A stretch of DNA of 64,000 nucleotides from Dechloromonas sp. UBA6271 (GCA_002440665.1 DJUX01000015.1:16176-80175), one strand, 5' to 3'. Shown: positions 16,071 through 24,593, numbered from the stretch's first letter. The notes: a model not told the origin generated them from the letters alone. Made by a program: numbers and translations.

Positions 16071-17570
16071 ATGAACGCACCGGAAACCGGGCACCTCGAA
16101 CAACTCGAATTCGACAACAGCTTCGCCGGCCTGCCCGAGGCCTTTTACACGCGCCTGGCGCCGCTCGGCCTGCCGTCGCCCTACCTGGTGGCTGCCAGCG
16201 ACGAGGTGGCGGAACTGATCGGACTAGACCCAAGCGAATTCAAACGCCCGGAGTTTTGCGAAATCTTCGCCGGCAACAACCTGCCGCCGGGCAGCGATGC
16301 GCTCGCCGCCGTTTATTCCGGGCACCAGTTCGGTATCTGGGCCGGCCAGCTGGGCGACGGCCGGGCGCATCTCCTGGGTGGCCTGCGCAACGCGCGCGGG
16401 CACTGGGAAGTCCAGCTCAAGGGGGCGGGGCGCACGCCCTATTCGCGTGGTGCCGACGGCCGCGCCGTGCTGCGTTCGTCGATCCGCGAATTCCTCTGCT
16501 CGGAGGCGATGGCCGGGCTCGGTATTCCGACCACGCGGGCGCTGTCGGTCGTTGGTGCCGACCTGCCGGTCCGCCGCGAGGAAATCGAAACGGCGGCGGT
16601 CGTCGCCCGCGTGGCACCCAGTTTCGTCCGTTTCGGCTCCTTCGAGCACTGGGCCTCGCGCGGCCGCCATGACGAACTGCGGCAGCTCGCCGACTACGTG
16701 ATCGTCACCTTCCGCCCCGAGTGCCGTGATGCCGCCAATCCCTACGCCGCACTGCTGGCCGACGTCGCCCGCCGCACCGGCGAGCTGATGGCGCACTGGA
16801 TGGCGGTCGGCTTCATGCACGGCGTGATGAACACCGACAACATGTCCATCCTCGGCCTGACCCTCGACTACGGCCCCTTCGGCTTCATGGAAGCCTTTGA
16901 TGCCGGGCATATCTGCAACCATTCCGATACCCACGGCCGCTATACCTTCCGCAACCAGCCGCATGTCGCGCAATGGAATCTCTACCGCCTGGCCGACGCC
17001 CTGTTGCCGCTGATCGGCAAGCCGACGGCGGCGCAATCGGCGGTCGACGATCATTTCGGCGCGGCTTTTGAGGCCAGGTTCGAGCAGCTGATGTGCGCCA
17101 AGCTCGGTTTCCGCGCCGCCCTGTCCGACGACGAGACCTTCATCGGCGAAACCTTCGGCTTGCTGCAACAACATCGTCCCGACTTCACGCTGTTCTTCCG
17201 CGCGCTGTCGCAACTGCCTGCTACGGTCGACCGCGAAAAACAGGCAAAAACCGACGCGCCGCTGCGTGACATGTTCGTCGACCGGACTGCCTGCGATGCC
17301 TGGCTGGCCAACTGGCGTGCCCGTCTGGCGCAGACGCCGTGGGACGATGAAGCACGGCAGGCGGCGATGCGCGCCGCCAACCCGAAGTACGTGCTGCGCA
17401 ACTGGCTGGTGGAAGTGGCGATCCGCAAGGCCAAGGACAAGGATTTCTCGGAGGTTGAACACCTGCTCGCCTGCCTGCGCCGTCCCTTTGACGAACAGCC
17501 GGAATTCGAGCACTACGCCGCGCTGCCACCCGACTGGGCGAATGGGCTGGAAGTCAGTTGTTCGAGTTAG
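16071..17570 (+). CDS. selO: SelO/YdiU protein adenylyltransferase
   Basis: A 499-residue pseudokinase-fold enzyme that transfers AMP from ATP to Ser/Thr/Tyr of target proteins, linked to redox homeostasis in E. coli. Conserved segments are VYSGHQFGIWAGQLGDGRA, LKGAGRTPYSRGADGRAVLR, SIREFLCSEAMAGLGIPTTRA, and the catalytic region GVMNTDNMSILGLTLDYGPFGF. The C-terminus is VSCSS: a Cys-Ser-Ser end at the position where eukaryotic SelO carries selenocysteine. The start MNAPETGH at 16071 is the first Met before the conserved core; the open frame further upstream is not conserved. The last 4 bp overlap the convergent btuD. Confidence 0.95.
   Translation: MNAPETGHLEQLEFDNSFAGLPEAFYTRLAPLGLPSPYLVAASDEVAELIGLDPSEFKRPEFCEIFAGNNLPPGSDALAAVYSGHQFGIWAGQLGDGRAHLLGGLRNARGHWEVQLKGAGRTPYSRGADGRAVLRSSIREFLCSEAMAGLGIPTTRALSVVGADLPVRREEIETAAVVARVAPSFVRFGSFEHWASRGRHDELRQLADYVIVTFRPECRDAANPYAALLADVARRTGELMAHWMAVGFMHGVMNTDNMSILGLTLDYGPFGFMEAFDAGHICNHSDTHGRYTFRNQPHVAQWNLYRLADALLPLIGKPTAAQSAVDDHFGAAFEARFEQLMCAKLGFRAALSDDETFIGETFGLLQQHRPDFTLFFRALSQLPATVDREKQAKTDAPLRDMFVDRTACDAWLANWRARLAQTPWDDEARQAAMRAANPKYVLRNWLVEVAIRKAKDKDFSEVEHLLACLRRPFDEQPEFEHYAALPPDWANGLEVSCSS
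17220..17253 (+). repeat. Dispersed motif copy in selO
   Basis: GCTACGGTCGAC, then 19 nt with CGCGAAAAACAGGCAAAAA, then CC. Encodes TVDREKQAKT. Nearly identical to the copy in ccmH at 38163-38197 in spite of no protein relationship. Confidence 0.5.
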
Positions 17571-18340
17571 TCGGGGATGAAGCTACGCCGGCCGCTGTCC
17601 TGAAACTGGCGTAGCGGATAACCGTAGAGCGCGCTGAGCTTTTTGGCGGTCAGCACGGCGTCGACCGCACCCAGCTCGCAGTTGCCGTCGCCGTCGATCA
17701 GCAGCGCCTGGTCGCAGAAGCGGTGGGCCAGCGCCGGGTCGTGCAGGACCATGACGACCCCCGCCCCGCAGTCGCGCGCCGCGCCGGCGAACAGTTCGAG
17801 GACGGCCATCTGGTGGTTGAGATCGAGGTGGGCGAGCGGCTCGTCGAGCAGGTAGAGCGGCGCGGCCTGGGCGAGCAGGGTGGCGATAGCCAGCCGCTGG
17901 CGCTCGCCGCCCGACAAGGTGTGGATCTGCCGTTCCTCCATGCCGGCGAGGCCGACGGCGCCGAGCGCGCTGCGCGCCAGCTCGGCATCGCGCGTGGTCT
18001 CCCAGTCCCAGCGTCCGAGGTGCGGATGGCGACCAGTGAGCGCGGTTTCGAGAACCGTCGAGCCGAACGGGTCGGCTTGCGCCTGCCCTAGCCAGGCACG
18101 GCGCAGCGCCGCGGCGCGCGGCGTCAGCGAGGCGTAGGGCGAACCGCCGAGTTCGAGGCGGCCGCCAGCCGGTTCACGCAGCCCGGCCAGCGTGGCAAGC
18201 AGGGTCGACTTGCCGGCGCCGTTGCGACCGAGGATGGCCAGCCGTTGACCTGATTCGATCGTCAGGTCGAGTGTGCGGGCGACGCAGCAGCCGCCGATGT
18301 CGACCGAGAGGCCGTGGGCAGCGAGCAGCGGAACGCTCAT
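17567..18340 (-). CDS. btuD: Cobalamin ABC transporter ATP-binding protein
   Basis: A 257-residue ATPase of the BtuD/FecE/FhuC class that powers import of cobalamin through BtuC. Walker A GRNGAGKST at 38-46, signature LSGGERQRL, Walker B LYLLDEPLAHLD, and switch His in VVMVLHDPAL. Its ATG overlaps the btuC stop (ATGA), so translation is coupled. Assignment to cobalamin rather than iron rests on the operon, which starts with a cobalamin riboswitch and a BtuB-type receptor. Confidence 0.88.
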   Translation of the reverse strand: MSVPLLAAHGLSVDIGGCCVARTLDLTIESGQRLAILGRNGAGKSTLLATLAGLREPAGGRLELGGSPYASLTPRAAALRRAWLGQAQADPFGSTVLETALTGRHPHLGRWDWETTRDAELARSALGAVGLAGMEERQIHTLSGGERQRLAIATLLAQAAPLYLLDEPLAHLDLNHQMAVLELFAGAARDCGAGVVMVLHDPALAHRFCDQALLIDGDGNCELGAVDAVLTAKKLSALYGYPLRQFQDSGRRSFIPD

Positions 18341-19314
18341 CTGGCCTGCCGCGACAAGAGGAAGAGGAAGACCGGGACGCCGATCAGCGCCGTCAGCACG
18401 CCGACCGGCAATTGCTGCGGGGCGATCAGCGAGCGCGCCAGCGTGTCGGCCAGCATCAGCAGGGCGCCGCCGGCCAGTGCCGAGGCGGGCAGCAGCAGGC
18501 GCTGGTCGTTGCCGGTGACGAGCCGGACCAGGTGCGGGACGACGAGGCCGATGAAACCGATCGAGCCGGCGGTGGTCACCGAGGCGGCGGTGGCCAGCGA
18601 GGCGAGCAGGAAAATTGCATAGCGCAGACGGTTGACCGCAACACCCAGCGCCTGCGCCTGCATGAGTCCACGCGCCAGCAGATTGAGTTCGCGCGCGAAG
18701 GGCATCGCCAGCACCAGCGCGATGGCCAGCGCCAGCATCGGCGGCCAGGCGCTGGCCGCCTGGCCGAGGTCGCCGGTCAGCCAGAACAACATGCCGCGCA
18801 GCCGGTCTTCCGGGGCGATCGCCAGCATCAGCGAGATCAGCGCGCCGCAGCCGGCGGCGACGATGACGCCGGTCAGCAGCAGGCGCGTCTGCGTCCAGCT
18901 GCCGTCGCCGTGCGCCAGCCCGAAGACCAGGAACATGGCGCCGAGGGCGCCGGCGAAGGCCAGCCCGTCGATGCCGAAGGTCGGCAGGCCGACCATGATG
19001 GCGAACAGCGCGCCGGCACCGGCTCCGCCGGAGATGCCAAGAATGTAGGGATCGGCCAGCGGATTGCGCAGCAATACCTGCATCAGCGCGCCGGCGAGGG
19101 CCAGCAGGCCGCCGCAGGCAAAGCCGGCGAGGGCGCGCGGCAGGCGCAGTTGGCGGACGATGTCGGCGCCGGGCGCATCGTGCCCAAGCAGGGCGGCGAG
19201 AACGTCGGCCGCCGCGACCGGGATGCTGCCGGCCGCCAGCGCCGCCCAGAAGCTCGCCAGTGCCAGCAGCACGAGGATGGCGAGGATCAGGAAGGCACGG
19301 CGGCGGTCGGGCAT
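18337..19314 (-). CDS. btuC: Cobalamin ABC transporter permease (FecCD family)
   Basis: A 325-residue inner-membrane permease with about ten hydrophobic helices. FecCD hallmarks are LRLPRALAGFACGGLLALAG, MQVLLRNPLADPYILGISGG and SIGFIGLVVPHLVRL. The start at 19314 shares one base with the btuB stop (TGATG). A longer frame running upstream through btuB is a shadow. No periplasmic binding protein gene (btuF) is in the operon here, so the partner must be encoded elsewhere. Confidence 0.9.
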   Translation of the reverse strand: MPDRRRAFLILAILVLLALASFWAALAAGSIPVAAADVLAALLGHDAPGADIVRQLRLPRALAGFACGGLLALAGALMQVLLRNPLADPYILGISGGAGAGALFAIMVGLPTFGIDGLAFAGALGAMFLVFGLAHGDGSWTQTRLLLTGVIVAAGCGALISLMLAIAPEDRLRGMLFWLTGDLGQAASAWPPMLALAIALVLAMPFARELNLLARGLMQAQALGVAVNRLRYAIFLLASLATAASVTTAGSIGFIGLVVPHLVRLVTGNDQRLLLPASALAGGALLMLADTLARSLIAPQQLPVGVLTALIGVPVFLFLLSRQAR

Positions 19315-21287
19315 CAGCGGAAGTTGTAGCTCGCGGTCATCAGGAAGGTACGCCCATCGGCCGGGTAGTAATAATAGTCCGACTGGAAGGTCGAATAGCC
19401 GGCATAGGGCGAGTACTTCTTGTCGAAGGCGTTGAGCAGGCGCGCCGAAATCGACCACGGCTTGAAGTTCCAGCCGGCCATGAAGTCGACCGTGGTGTAA
19501 CCCGGCAGCTTGTCCAGCGCGTTGGCGAAGTCGCCGCTGTAATAGCGCTCGCCGACGTAGTTGACCACCGCCGTGTACTTGCCGATGGCGGCGCCGTCCC
19601 AGGTCAGCCGCGCCGACGCCTTGTTGTGCGGGACGAGCGGCACCTGCTTGCCGTCGTACACGCCTTCGCGGAAGACCGAGTCGGTGTAGGTATAGGTGGC
19701 GCGGGCCAGCACGGACGGCACGATGCGCCAGTCGGCTTCGAGTTCGAGGCCCTGGCGGCGGGTCTTGTCGAGATTGACGTTGGCGAACAGCGAGCCGTCG
19801 TAGGCGATTTCGTCTTCCAGGTTCATCCGGTAGAGCGCGGCGCGACCCTTGACCGGGCCCAGCGTCACGCTGCCGCCGATTTCGCCGAGCGTACCGGTCT
19901 GCGGCTTGAGGTTGCCGGCGAAGGTCGGGTTGCCAGTGAACGGATCGTAGCCGAACAGCTCGTCGGTGTTGGCGAAGCGGAAGGTGGTGCCGCCCTTGCC
20001 GTAGACACGCCAGCCGTCGCCGGCGTAGCTGAGGCCGAGATCCCAGGCGCTGCGGGTGTATTCGGCGCTGCCGCTCATCGCCGGCTGCATGCCGAAGAAG
20101 CCCATGTAGGCGTCCTGTGTGGCGGACTGGTCGACGCGCTGGCTGCGCGCGCCGAGCGTGGTGGCTAGGCCGGCGACCCATTCGGTGATGTTCTGGAAGT
20201 AGAAGCCGGTGCTGTCCTGCTTGGCGCCCTGCGTGGCGGACGTCGTGTAGGTGGCGTCGACTTCGCCCGAGTAGTAGTCGATGCCGGCCACGGTTTCGCT
20301 CTTCAGGCCGCCGAGGCCGTGCTGCCAGCGCAGGCGCGGGGTGATCGACCAGTTGTCGCGTGTGCGGTCGGCCTGGCTGCCGAAGGAGACGTAGTTGGCG
20401 TGCTGGTTCTGGCGGTCGTAGGAGACTTCCGCCTCGAAGCGCAGGGTGTCGCTGATCGGCAGGGCGATGCCGGGGCGCAGGCGATAGCCGTCGCTGCGCT
20501 GCGAATCGTTGGGTGAGGTCGAGGTCTTCGGATTGTTCTGGTAGGCGGCGCTCAGCAGGTAGCCGGGGAGGCCGGAATGGTCGTTGTACACGGCGTAGTC
20601 GACAAAGGCTTCGCCCTTGCCGATATAGAGTCCGCCGCGCCCGCTGAGGGCGGCCTGCTCGGCCTGCGAGTTTTCGCGCCAGCCGCCGGTGTGGGCGTAG
20701 CGGGCAAAGGCATTGGCGTAGCCGATCTCGTTGCCGAAGGCGCCGTTGAGGTCGACGGTCTGCGTGTCGTAGCTGCCGATGCCGACGGTGGCGCCGGCGC
20801 GCGGCGCGCCGGACTTGTCGGTGATGATGTTGACCACGCCGCCGGTCGCCTTGTCGCCGTATAGCACGGTACCGGCGCCGCGCATGATTTCGATGCGCTG
20901 AACGCTGTCGAGCGGGATCGCCGACCAGCTGACGCTGCCCATGTCGATCGGATTGAGGCGCTGGCCGTCGAGCAGGATCAGCGTGTTGCTGCCCGCTGTT
21001 TCGCCGAAGCCGCGGATGTCGACCGTGGAGTCGATGCCGAGGCTGCCGTAGAGGGCACGCACGTCGACGCCGGCGCTGCCCTTGAGCATGCTCGGCAGGT
21101 CGCGCGCCGGCGTGTTGCGGATGTCGTCGCGGGTGATGACGCTGACGTTGGCCGCCACGTTGGTATCGGTTTCGCTGAAGCGGGTGGCGCTGACGATGAC
21201 GGTGTCGAGGTCGGCGGTCTGGGCTTGTGCCGGGGCCAAGAAGGCAATGGATAGTGCCGCGGCGAGCGGCGTGAGACGTGGATTCAT
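19314..21287 (-). CDS. btuB: TonB-dependent cobalamin receptor
   Basis: A 657-residue outer-membrane receptor, close to the size of E. coli BtuB. Signal peptide MNPRLTPLAAALSIAFLAPAQAQ; TonB-box-like segment DTVIVSATR just after it. The plug domain contains VSVITRDDIRN and IRGFGETAGSNTLILLDGQR, and ends with IEIMRGAGTVLYGDKATGGVVNI. The C-terminus is YNFR, aromatic as expected for beta-barrel assembly. Start at 21287 with GGGAGA upstream. The cobalamin riboswitch ahead of it identifies the substrate class. Confidence 0.93.
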   Translation of the reverse strand: MNPRLTPLAAALSIAFLAPAQAQTADLDTVIVSATRFSETDTNVAANVSVITRDDIRNTPARDLPSMLKGSAGVDVRALYGSLGIDSTVDIRGFGETAGSNTLILLDGQRLNPIDMGSVSWSAIPLDSVQRIEIMRGAGTVLYGDKATGGVVNIITDKSGAPRAGATVGIGSYDTQTVDLNGAFGNEIGYANAFARYAHTGGWRENSQAEQAALSGRGGLYIGKGEAFVDYAVYNDHSGLPGYLLSAAYQNNPKTSTSPNDSQRSDGYRLRPGIALPISDTLRFEAEVSYDRQNQHANYVSFGSQADRTRDNWSITPRLRWQHGLGGLKSETVAGIDYYSGEVDATYTTSATQGAKQDSTGFYFQNITEWVAGLATTLGARSQRVDQSATQDAYMGFFGMQPAMSGSAEYTRSAWDLGLSYAGDGWRVYGKGGTTFRFANTDELFGYDPFTGNPTFAGNLKPQTGTLGEIGGSVTLGPVKGRAALYRMNLEDEIAYDGSLFANVNLDKTRRQGLELEADWRIVPSVLARATYTYTDSVFREGVYDGKQVPLVPHNKASARLTWDGAAIGKYTAVVNYVGERYYSGDFANALDKLPGYTTVDFMAGWNFKPWSISARLLNAFDKKYSPYAGYSTFQSDYYYYPADGRTFLMTASYNFR

Positions 21288-21404
21288 GATTCTCCCTTTC
21301 CCGGCAGGCGTCCCCGCATGCCGGAATGACTGAAAAGGAAGCACTGGGAGAATGAACGTAGGCCGAGGACCGGCACCACACCCCCGTGGTACTTCCGCTG
21401 GTTT

Positions 21405-21588
21405 GTCCCAGGCCGGTATCCGGGCTCGCAAGTCTTGACGCGCCGCCTTCCCAGGGTGAACCCAGTGGCGTTGTGGCGCGTCCGCACTTGCTTACCGTTG
21501 CGGGGGCAGCAGCGGATTTGTCTTCTTGGAGACGCACCGCTTTCCCGTTTAACCGCGGTTGGAGAATCCTTCCGCAGCACCTGACACG
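21405..21588 (-). ncRNA. Cobalamin (AdoCbl) riboswitch
   Basis: Read on the minus strand, the leader contains CAGGTGC near the 5' end, then AAACGGGAAAGCGGTG, GCTGCCCCCGCAACGGTAA, the B12 box GCCACTGGG (plus-strand 21461-21469) and GGGAAGGCG, and closes with AGCCCGGATACCGGCC. These are the ordered conserved blocks of the cobalamin riboswitch. It sits about 120 nt upstream of btuB. A hairpin (ACCAC with GTGGT, 21375-21390) between aptamer and ribosome binding site may belong to the expression platform. When cobalamin is abundant, it should reduce btuBCD expression. Confidence 0.95.
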
Positions 21589-21594
21589 GCGCGC

Positions 21595-21600
21595 ATTATA
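21595..21600 (-). promoter_or_regulatory. -10 element of the riboswitch-btuBCD promoter
   Basis: Perfect TATAAT on the minus strand, placed so that transcription would begin near 21588, at the start of the riboswitch. The -35 region (around 21618-21625) is a poor match. Confidence 0.55.
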
Positions 21601-21678
21601 CATGGCTCGTTGTTGCGATGCACCAGAAACTTCTCGCCCGCGACTCGACAAACCACTTTCAGAATAAAGGCTTAGTCC

Positions 21679-21708
21679 TTGACCACACATGGTTTCAGCC
21701 TCTATAGT
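21679..21708 (+). promoter_or_regulatory. Sigma-70 promoter of the zapB-like/zapA/6S region
   Basis: TTGACC (21679-21684), 18-bp spacer, TATAGT (21703-21708). The predicted start is at about 21715, one base before the ATG at 21716, so the mRNA may be leaderless. Confidence 0.7.
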
Positions 21709-21715
21709 GCGCGCC

Positions 21716-21913
21716 ATGAATACCGAACTCGATGCGCTCGAAACCAAGATCGAACAGGTCGTCGCCCTGGTACACCAGTTGCGCGCCGAGAACGAAGTGC
21801 TTAAGAACCAGATGGCGGCGGCCGAAGCCGAACGCCTGCACCTGCGCCAGACGATGACGGTCGCCCGCGAGCGTCTCGAAGGTCTGATGGACAAGCTGCC
21901 CGAGGATGCCTGA
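21716..21913 (+). CDS. ZapB-like coiled-coil protein (TIGR02449 type)
   Basis: A 65-residue, almost completely helical protein with heptad pattern throughout (LETKIEQVVALVHQLRAENEVL). Such small coiled-coil proteins are encoded directly upstream of zapA in betaproteobacteria and gammaproteobacteria and are thought to act with it at the division ring; ZapB-like function is inference. Start at 21716 because it matches the family N-terminus. The promoter implies little or no leader. It ends one base before the ATG of zapA. Confidence 0.85.
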   Translation: MNTELDALETKIEQVVALVHQLRAENEVLKNQMAAAEAERLHLRQTMTVARERLEGLMDKLPEDA

Positions 21914-21914
21914 G

Positions 21915-22250
21915 ATGAGCGCGGAGCCGAATTTTCTCGACGTCAAGATCATGGGCCGCGATTACCGCGTGGCCTGCACGCCGGAAGAGCGCGACGGGCT
22001 GCTGGCGGCGGTCGATCTGGTCGACAGCAAGATGCGCGAAATCGCCCAGCGCACCAGGAGCACCATCGCCGAACGCGTGGCGGTGATGGCGGCGCTCAAC
22101 ATCGCGCACGAACACCTCTCCGCCGTGCCTGCCACGGTGGAAAAAGAAGTCGATTATGCGGTTGATACTTCCGACGCAAAGCGTAGAATCGACGACATGG
22201 GAGCACGGATTGATGCCGTGCTTGCGCCCCAGCAGCAACTGGATCTGTAG
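21915..22250 (+). CDS. zapA: Cell division protein ZapA
   Basis: A 111-residue protein that bundles and stabilises FtsZ filaments. The N-terminal globular domain starts FLDVKIMGRDYRVACTPEER, typical of ZapA, followed by LLAAVDLVDSKMREIA and a C-terminal coiled coil. An in-frame ATG at 21906 exists, but 21915 has GAGG nine bases upstream and follows the preceding stop, so it is preferred. Directly downstream is 6S RNA, the order known from many proteobacteria. Confidence 0.95.
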   Translation: MSAEPNFLDVKIMGRDYRVACTPEERDGLLAAVDLVDSKMREIAQRTRSTIAERVAVMAALNIAHEHLSAVPATVEKEVDYAVDTSDAKRRIDDMGARIDAVLAPQQQLDL

Positions 22251-22283
22251 TCATTTGCTGCTGACCCCGGCGCCGCCCGCCGA

Positions 22284-22471
22284 GCGTCCCCTGCGGTGTT
22301 TGTCAGGACCATAGATTCCTTGAACCAATGCTTATTGGCATCGGTTGCGGACCATTGAAACCGCTGTTGTGAACGCCCTTCGTCGGGTGGTCCTGAAGCG
22401 GGAGGAAAGCAGCCACTCTGGACCCAGGTTCAGGATGCCGGTTCTGACGGCACTTGCGGGGGCCTTTTTTT
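22284..22471 (+). ncRNA. ssrS: 6S RNA
   Basis: Regulates the sigma-70 holoenzyme in stationary phase. The 5' arm CCCCTGCGGTGTTTGTCAGG and the 3' arm (22439-22461: GGTTCTGACGGCACTTGCGGGGG in two blocks) pair almost along their full length with a few G-U pairs, forming the closing stem. The inner part contains CCTTGAACCAATGCTTATTGG, characteristic of the central region. The 3' arm leads into a T-run (22465-22471). Location immediately after zapA is the classical ssrS site. The exact ends are estimated. Confidence 0.85.
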
Positions 22472-22506
22472 GGCCGAAAAAATGATCGAGCGTCTTTCCT
22501 GAAGCG

Positions 22507-22974
22507 ATGGCCTTCTGGCTGATGAAATCCGAGCCGGACGAGGTGTCGATCGACGACCTTGCCGCCGCCCCCGACCGGATCCTTCCTTGGTTCGGAGTGC
22601 GCAACTATCAGGCGCGCAACTTCATGCGCGACACGATGCGGATCGGCGACCTCGCCTTCTTCTATCATTCGGGTTGTGCCGAGCCGGGTATCGCCGGCAT
22701 TTGCGAGGTCTGTTCCGAGCCTTACCCGGACGCAACCCAGTTTGTTGCGGTCGACCCCTATTTCGACCCGAAATCCAAACCTGAGCAGCCGCGCTGGTGG
22801 CTGCGCGACGTGCGTTTCGTCAAGAAAACGCCTTATCTGACGCTCGCCGAACTGCGGTCTTATCCCGAACTTGCTAACATGCGCCTCCTCGCCCGCGGCA
22901 ACCGGCTGTCGATCACGCCGGTTTCGGATGCCGAATGGGCTTTCATCACCGAGCAATTGATGGAGCAGCAATGA
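22507..22974 (+). CDS. EVE domain protein
   Basis: A 155-residue single-domain EVE (PUA-like) protein: MAFWLMKSEPDEVSIDDL, GVRNYQARNFMRDTMRIGD and FYHSGCAEPGIAGICEV are hallmark segments. EVE domains read modified bases in RNA or DNA; the specific ligand is unknown. The stop overlaps the start of the next gene (ATGA at 22971-22974). Confidence 0.93.
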   Translation: MAFWLMKSEPDEVSIDDLAAAPDRILPWFGVRNYQARNFMRDTMRIGDLAFFYHSGCAEPGIAGICEVCSEPYPDATQFVAVDPYFDPKSKPEQPRWWLRDVRFVKKTPYLTLAELRSYPELANMRLLARGNRLSITPVSDAEWAFITEQLMEQQ

Positions 22975-23777
22975 CGGTCTGGTGGCTGGCGTATCTCGGG
23001 TTGGGCGCCTTTGCCGGCTTTTTCGCCGGTTTGCTGGGGATTGGCGGTGGCTCGGTCATGGTGCCGGTGCTGGTCATGCTGTTCGCCGCGCAGGGCTTCC
23101 CCTCGGGCGAGGTGATGCATCTGGCGCTCGGCACGTCGATGGCGGCGATCTTCTTCACCTCCATTTCCAGCGTGCGTACCCATCATGCACATGGCGCCGT
23201 GCTGTGGCCGGTCGTTGCCCGCATCACTCCCGGCATCATCGTCGGCACCCTGCTCGGGACGCATATCGCCAGCCTGGTGCCGACCAAGACACTGGGGCTG
23301 ATCTTCACCATATTCATCTGTTACGTGTCGGTGCAGATGATCCTCAACATCAAGCCGCAACCGCACCGTGAACTGCCGGGTACACTCGGCACTTCACTGG
23401 TCGGCGCCATCATCGGCGGGATTTCCTGCCTGGTGGCGATCGGCGGTGGCGTGCTGTCGGTGCCGTTCATGACCTGGTGCAACGTGAAGGTGCAGAACGC
23501 AATCGGCACCTCGGCGGCAATCGGCTTTCCAATCGCCCTCGGCGGTGCGCTGGGTTACGTCTGGAACGGCTGGTCGGTTGCCGGCCTGCCGGAAGGCAGC
23601 CTCGGCTTCGTCTACTTGCCGGCAGTGGTCGTCGTGGCGGCCGCCAGCATCCTGACGGCGCCGATCGGCGCCCGGAAAACGCACGAATTGCCGGTGAAGA
23701 CACTAAAACGGGTGTTTGCCGCTGTCTTGCTGGCGCTCGCCGGCAAGATGCTGTGGAGCCTGTTCAGCGCGCCTTGA
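22971..23777 (+). CDS. Sulfite exporter TauE/SafE family permease
   Basis: A 268-residue membrane protein with about eight hydrophobic helices. The two repeated family motifs are visible: GFFAGLLGIGGGSVMVPVL near residues 15-33 and ISCLVAIGGGVLSVPFM near 150-166. It probably exports a small organosulfur or organic anion; the substrate is not known. Translationally coupled to the EVE gene by an ATGA overlap, and overlapping the convergent crotonase gene by 14 bp. Confidence 0.9.
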   Translation: MTVWWLAYLGLGAFAGFFAGLLGIGGGSVMVPVLVMLFAAQGFPSGEVMHLALGTSMAAIFFTSISSVRTHHAHGAVLWPVVARITPGIIVGTLLGTHIASLVPTKTLGLIFTIFICYVSVQMILNIKPQPHRELPGTLGTSLVGAIIGGISCLVAIGGGVLSVPFMTWCNVKVQNAIGTSAAIGFPIALGGALGYVWNGWSVAGLPEGSLGFVYLPAVVVVAAASILTAPIGARKTHELPVKTLKRVFAAVLLALAGKMLWSLFSAP

Positions 23778-24543
23778 ACGCGGGTTTGCGCTTTTCCAGA
23801 AAGGCGGCGAGGCCCTCGCGGTAATCCTCGGTATCGAGAAAGGCGAAGGAGGCGGCTTTTTCCTCGTCGTTCAGCGGCCGGCCGCTTTGCAGTCGGCGTA
23901 TCCACTGCTTGTGCCAGCCGGCGACCAGCGGCGCCCCGGCGCAGATGCGGCGGGCGCTGGCGTAGGCTTCGTCGGCGACCTGTGCGTCGGGCACGACGCG
24001 CGTCACCAAGCCTTTTTCGTAGGCTTCACCGGCATTCAGGATGCGCCCTTCGAGCAGGATTTCCTTCATCACGGCAGCGCCAGCCAGTTTGAGCAGGCCT
24101 TCCATTTCACCGGGATACATCGAGAAGCCGAGGCGATTGATCGGTGCCCCAAAACGAGCCGATTCGTTGCAGATGCGCAGGTCGCAGACGCCGGCGATTT
24201 CCAGCCCGCCGCCGATGCAGGCGCCCTGGATCAGCGCCACCGTCGGGTGCGGGCAATCGGCGATGGCGTTGAGCGCGGCGGCGACCTGGCCGTGATAGTG
24301 CAGCGCCTGTTCGAGCGTGGCGCGGCCGGTGACGAATTCCTCCAGGTCGCCGCCGGCGGCAAACGCCTCGCTGCCGGCGCCGCGCAGCACGATGCAGCGG
24401 ATGTCGCGGTCGACCGACAATTTGGCCATGATTTCGGCCAGTTGCACCCACATGCCGAGGTTGATGGCATTCAGCTTGCCTGGATTGTTCAGGGTCAGGG
24501 TGGCGATTTCGCCTTCGCGGGTGAGGTCGACCGTACTCATCAT
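23764..24543 (-). CDS. Crotonase-fold enoyl-CoA hydratase/isomerase family protein
   Basis: A 259-residue crotonase-superfamily protein acting on CoA thioesters. The CoA oxyanion segments FAAGGDLEEF (61-70) and GACIGGGLEIAGVCDLRI are present, with the first catalytic-type Glu in GGGLE. The second catalytic Glu of true hydratases (in the PEI motif) is replaced: the sequence is FGAPINRLGFSMYPGE. It may therefore be an isomerase, decarboxylase, hydrolase or other branch. Start ATGATG at 24543 with AGGAG upstream. It diverges from the DUF485/actP pair, and a GGTCAGACC operator-like palindrome lies between them. Confidence 0.85.
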   Translation of the reverse strand: MMSTVDLTREGEIATLTLNNPGKLNAINLGMWVQLAEIMAKLSVDRDIRCIVLRGAGSEAFAAGGDLEEFVTGRATLEQALHYHGQVAAALNAIADCPHPTVALIQGACIGGGLEIAGVCDLRICNESARFGAPINRLGFSMYPGEMEGLLKLAGAAVMKEILLEGRILNAGEAYEKGLVTRVVPDAQVADEAYASARRICAGAPLVAGWHKQWIRRLQSGRPLNDEEKAASFAFLDTEDYREGLAAFLEKRKPAFKAR

Positions 24544-24593
24544 GAATGCTCCTGTTTTGGTGCGCGCATTATAAATGGCCTAATCCAAGTCAA

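Noticed and set aside
18271..19329. 352-codon plus-strand frame opposite btuC
   Set aside because: Composition almost only Gln, Arg, Gly and Ala; typical shadow.
18337..21894. A single 1185-codon minus-strand frame covering btuC, btuB and the riboswitch
   Set aside because: Only its C-terminal part (btuC) has protein character; the rest is the shadow of btuB in another frame and reads through the riboswitch.
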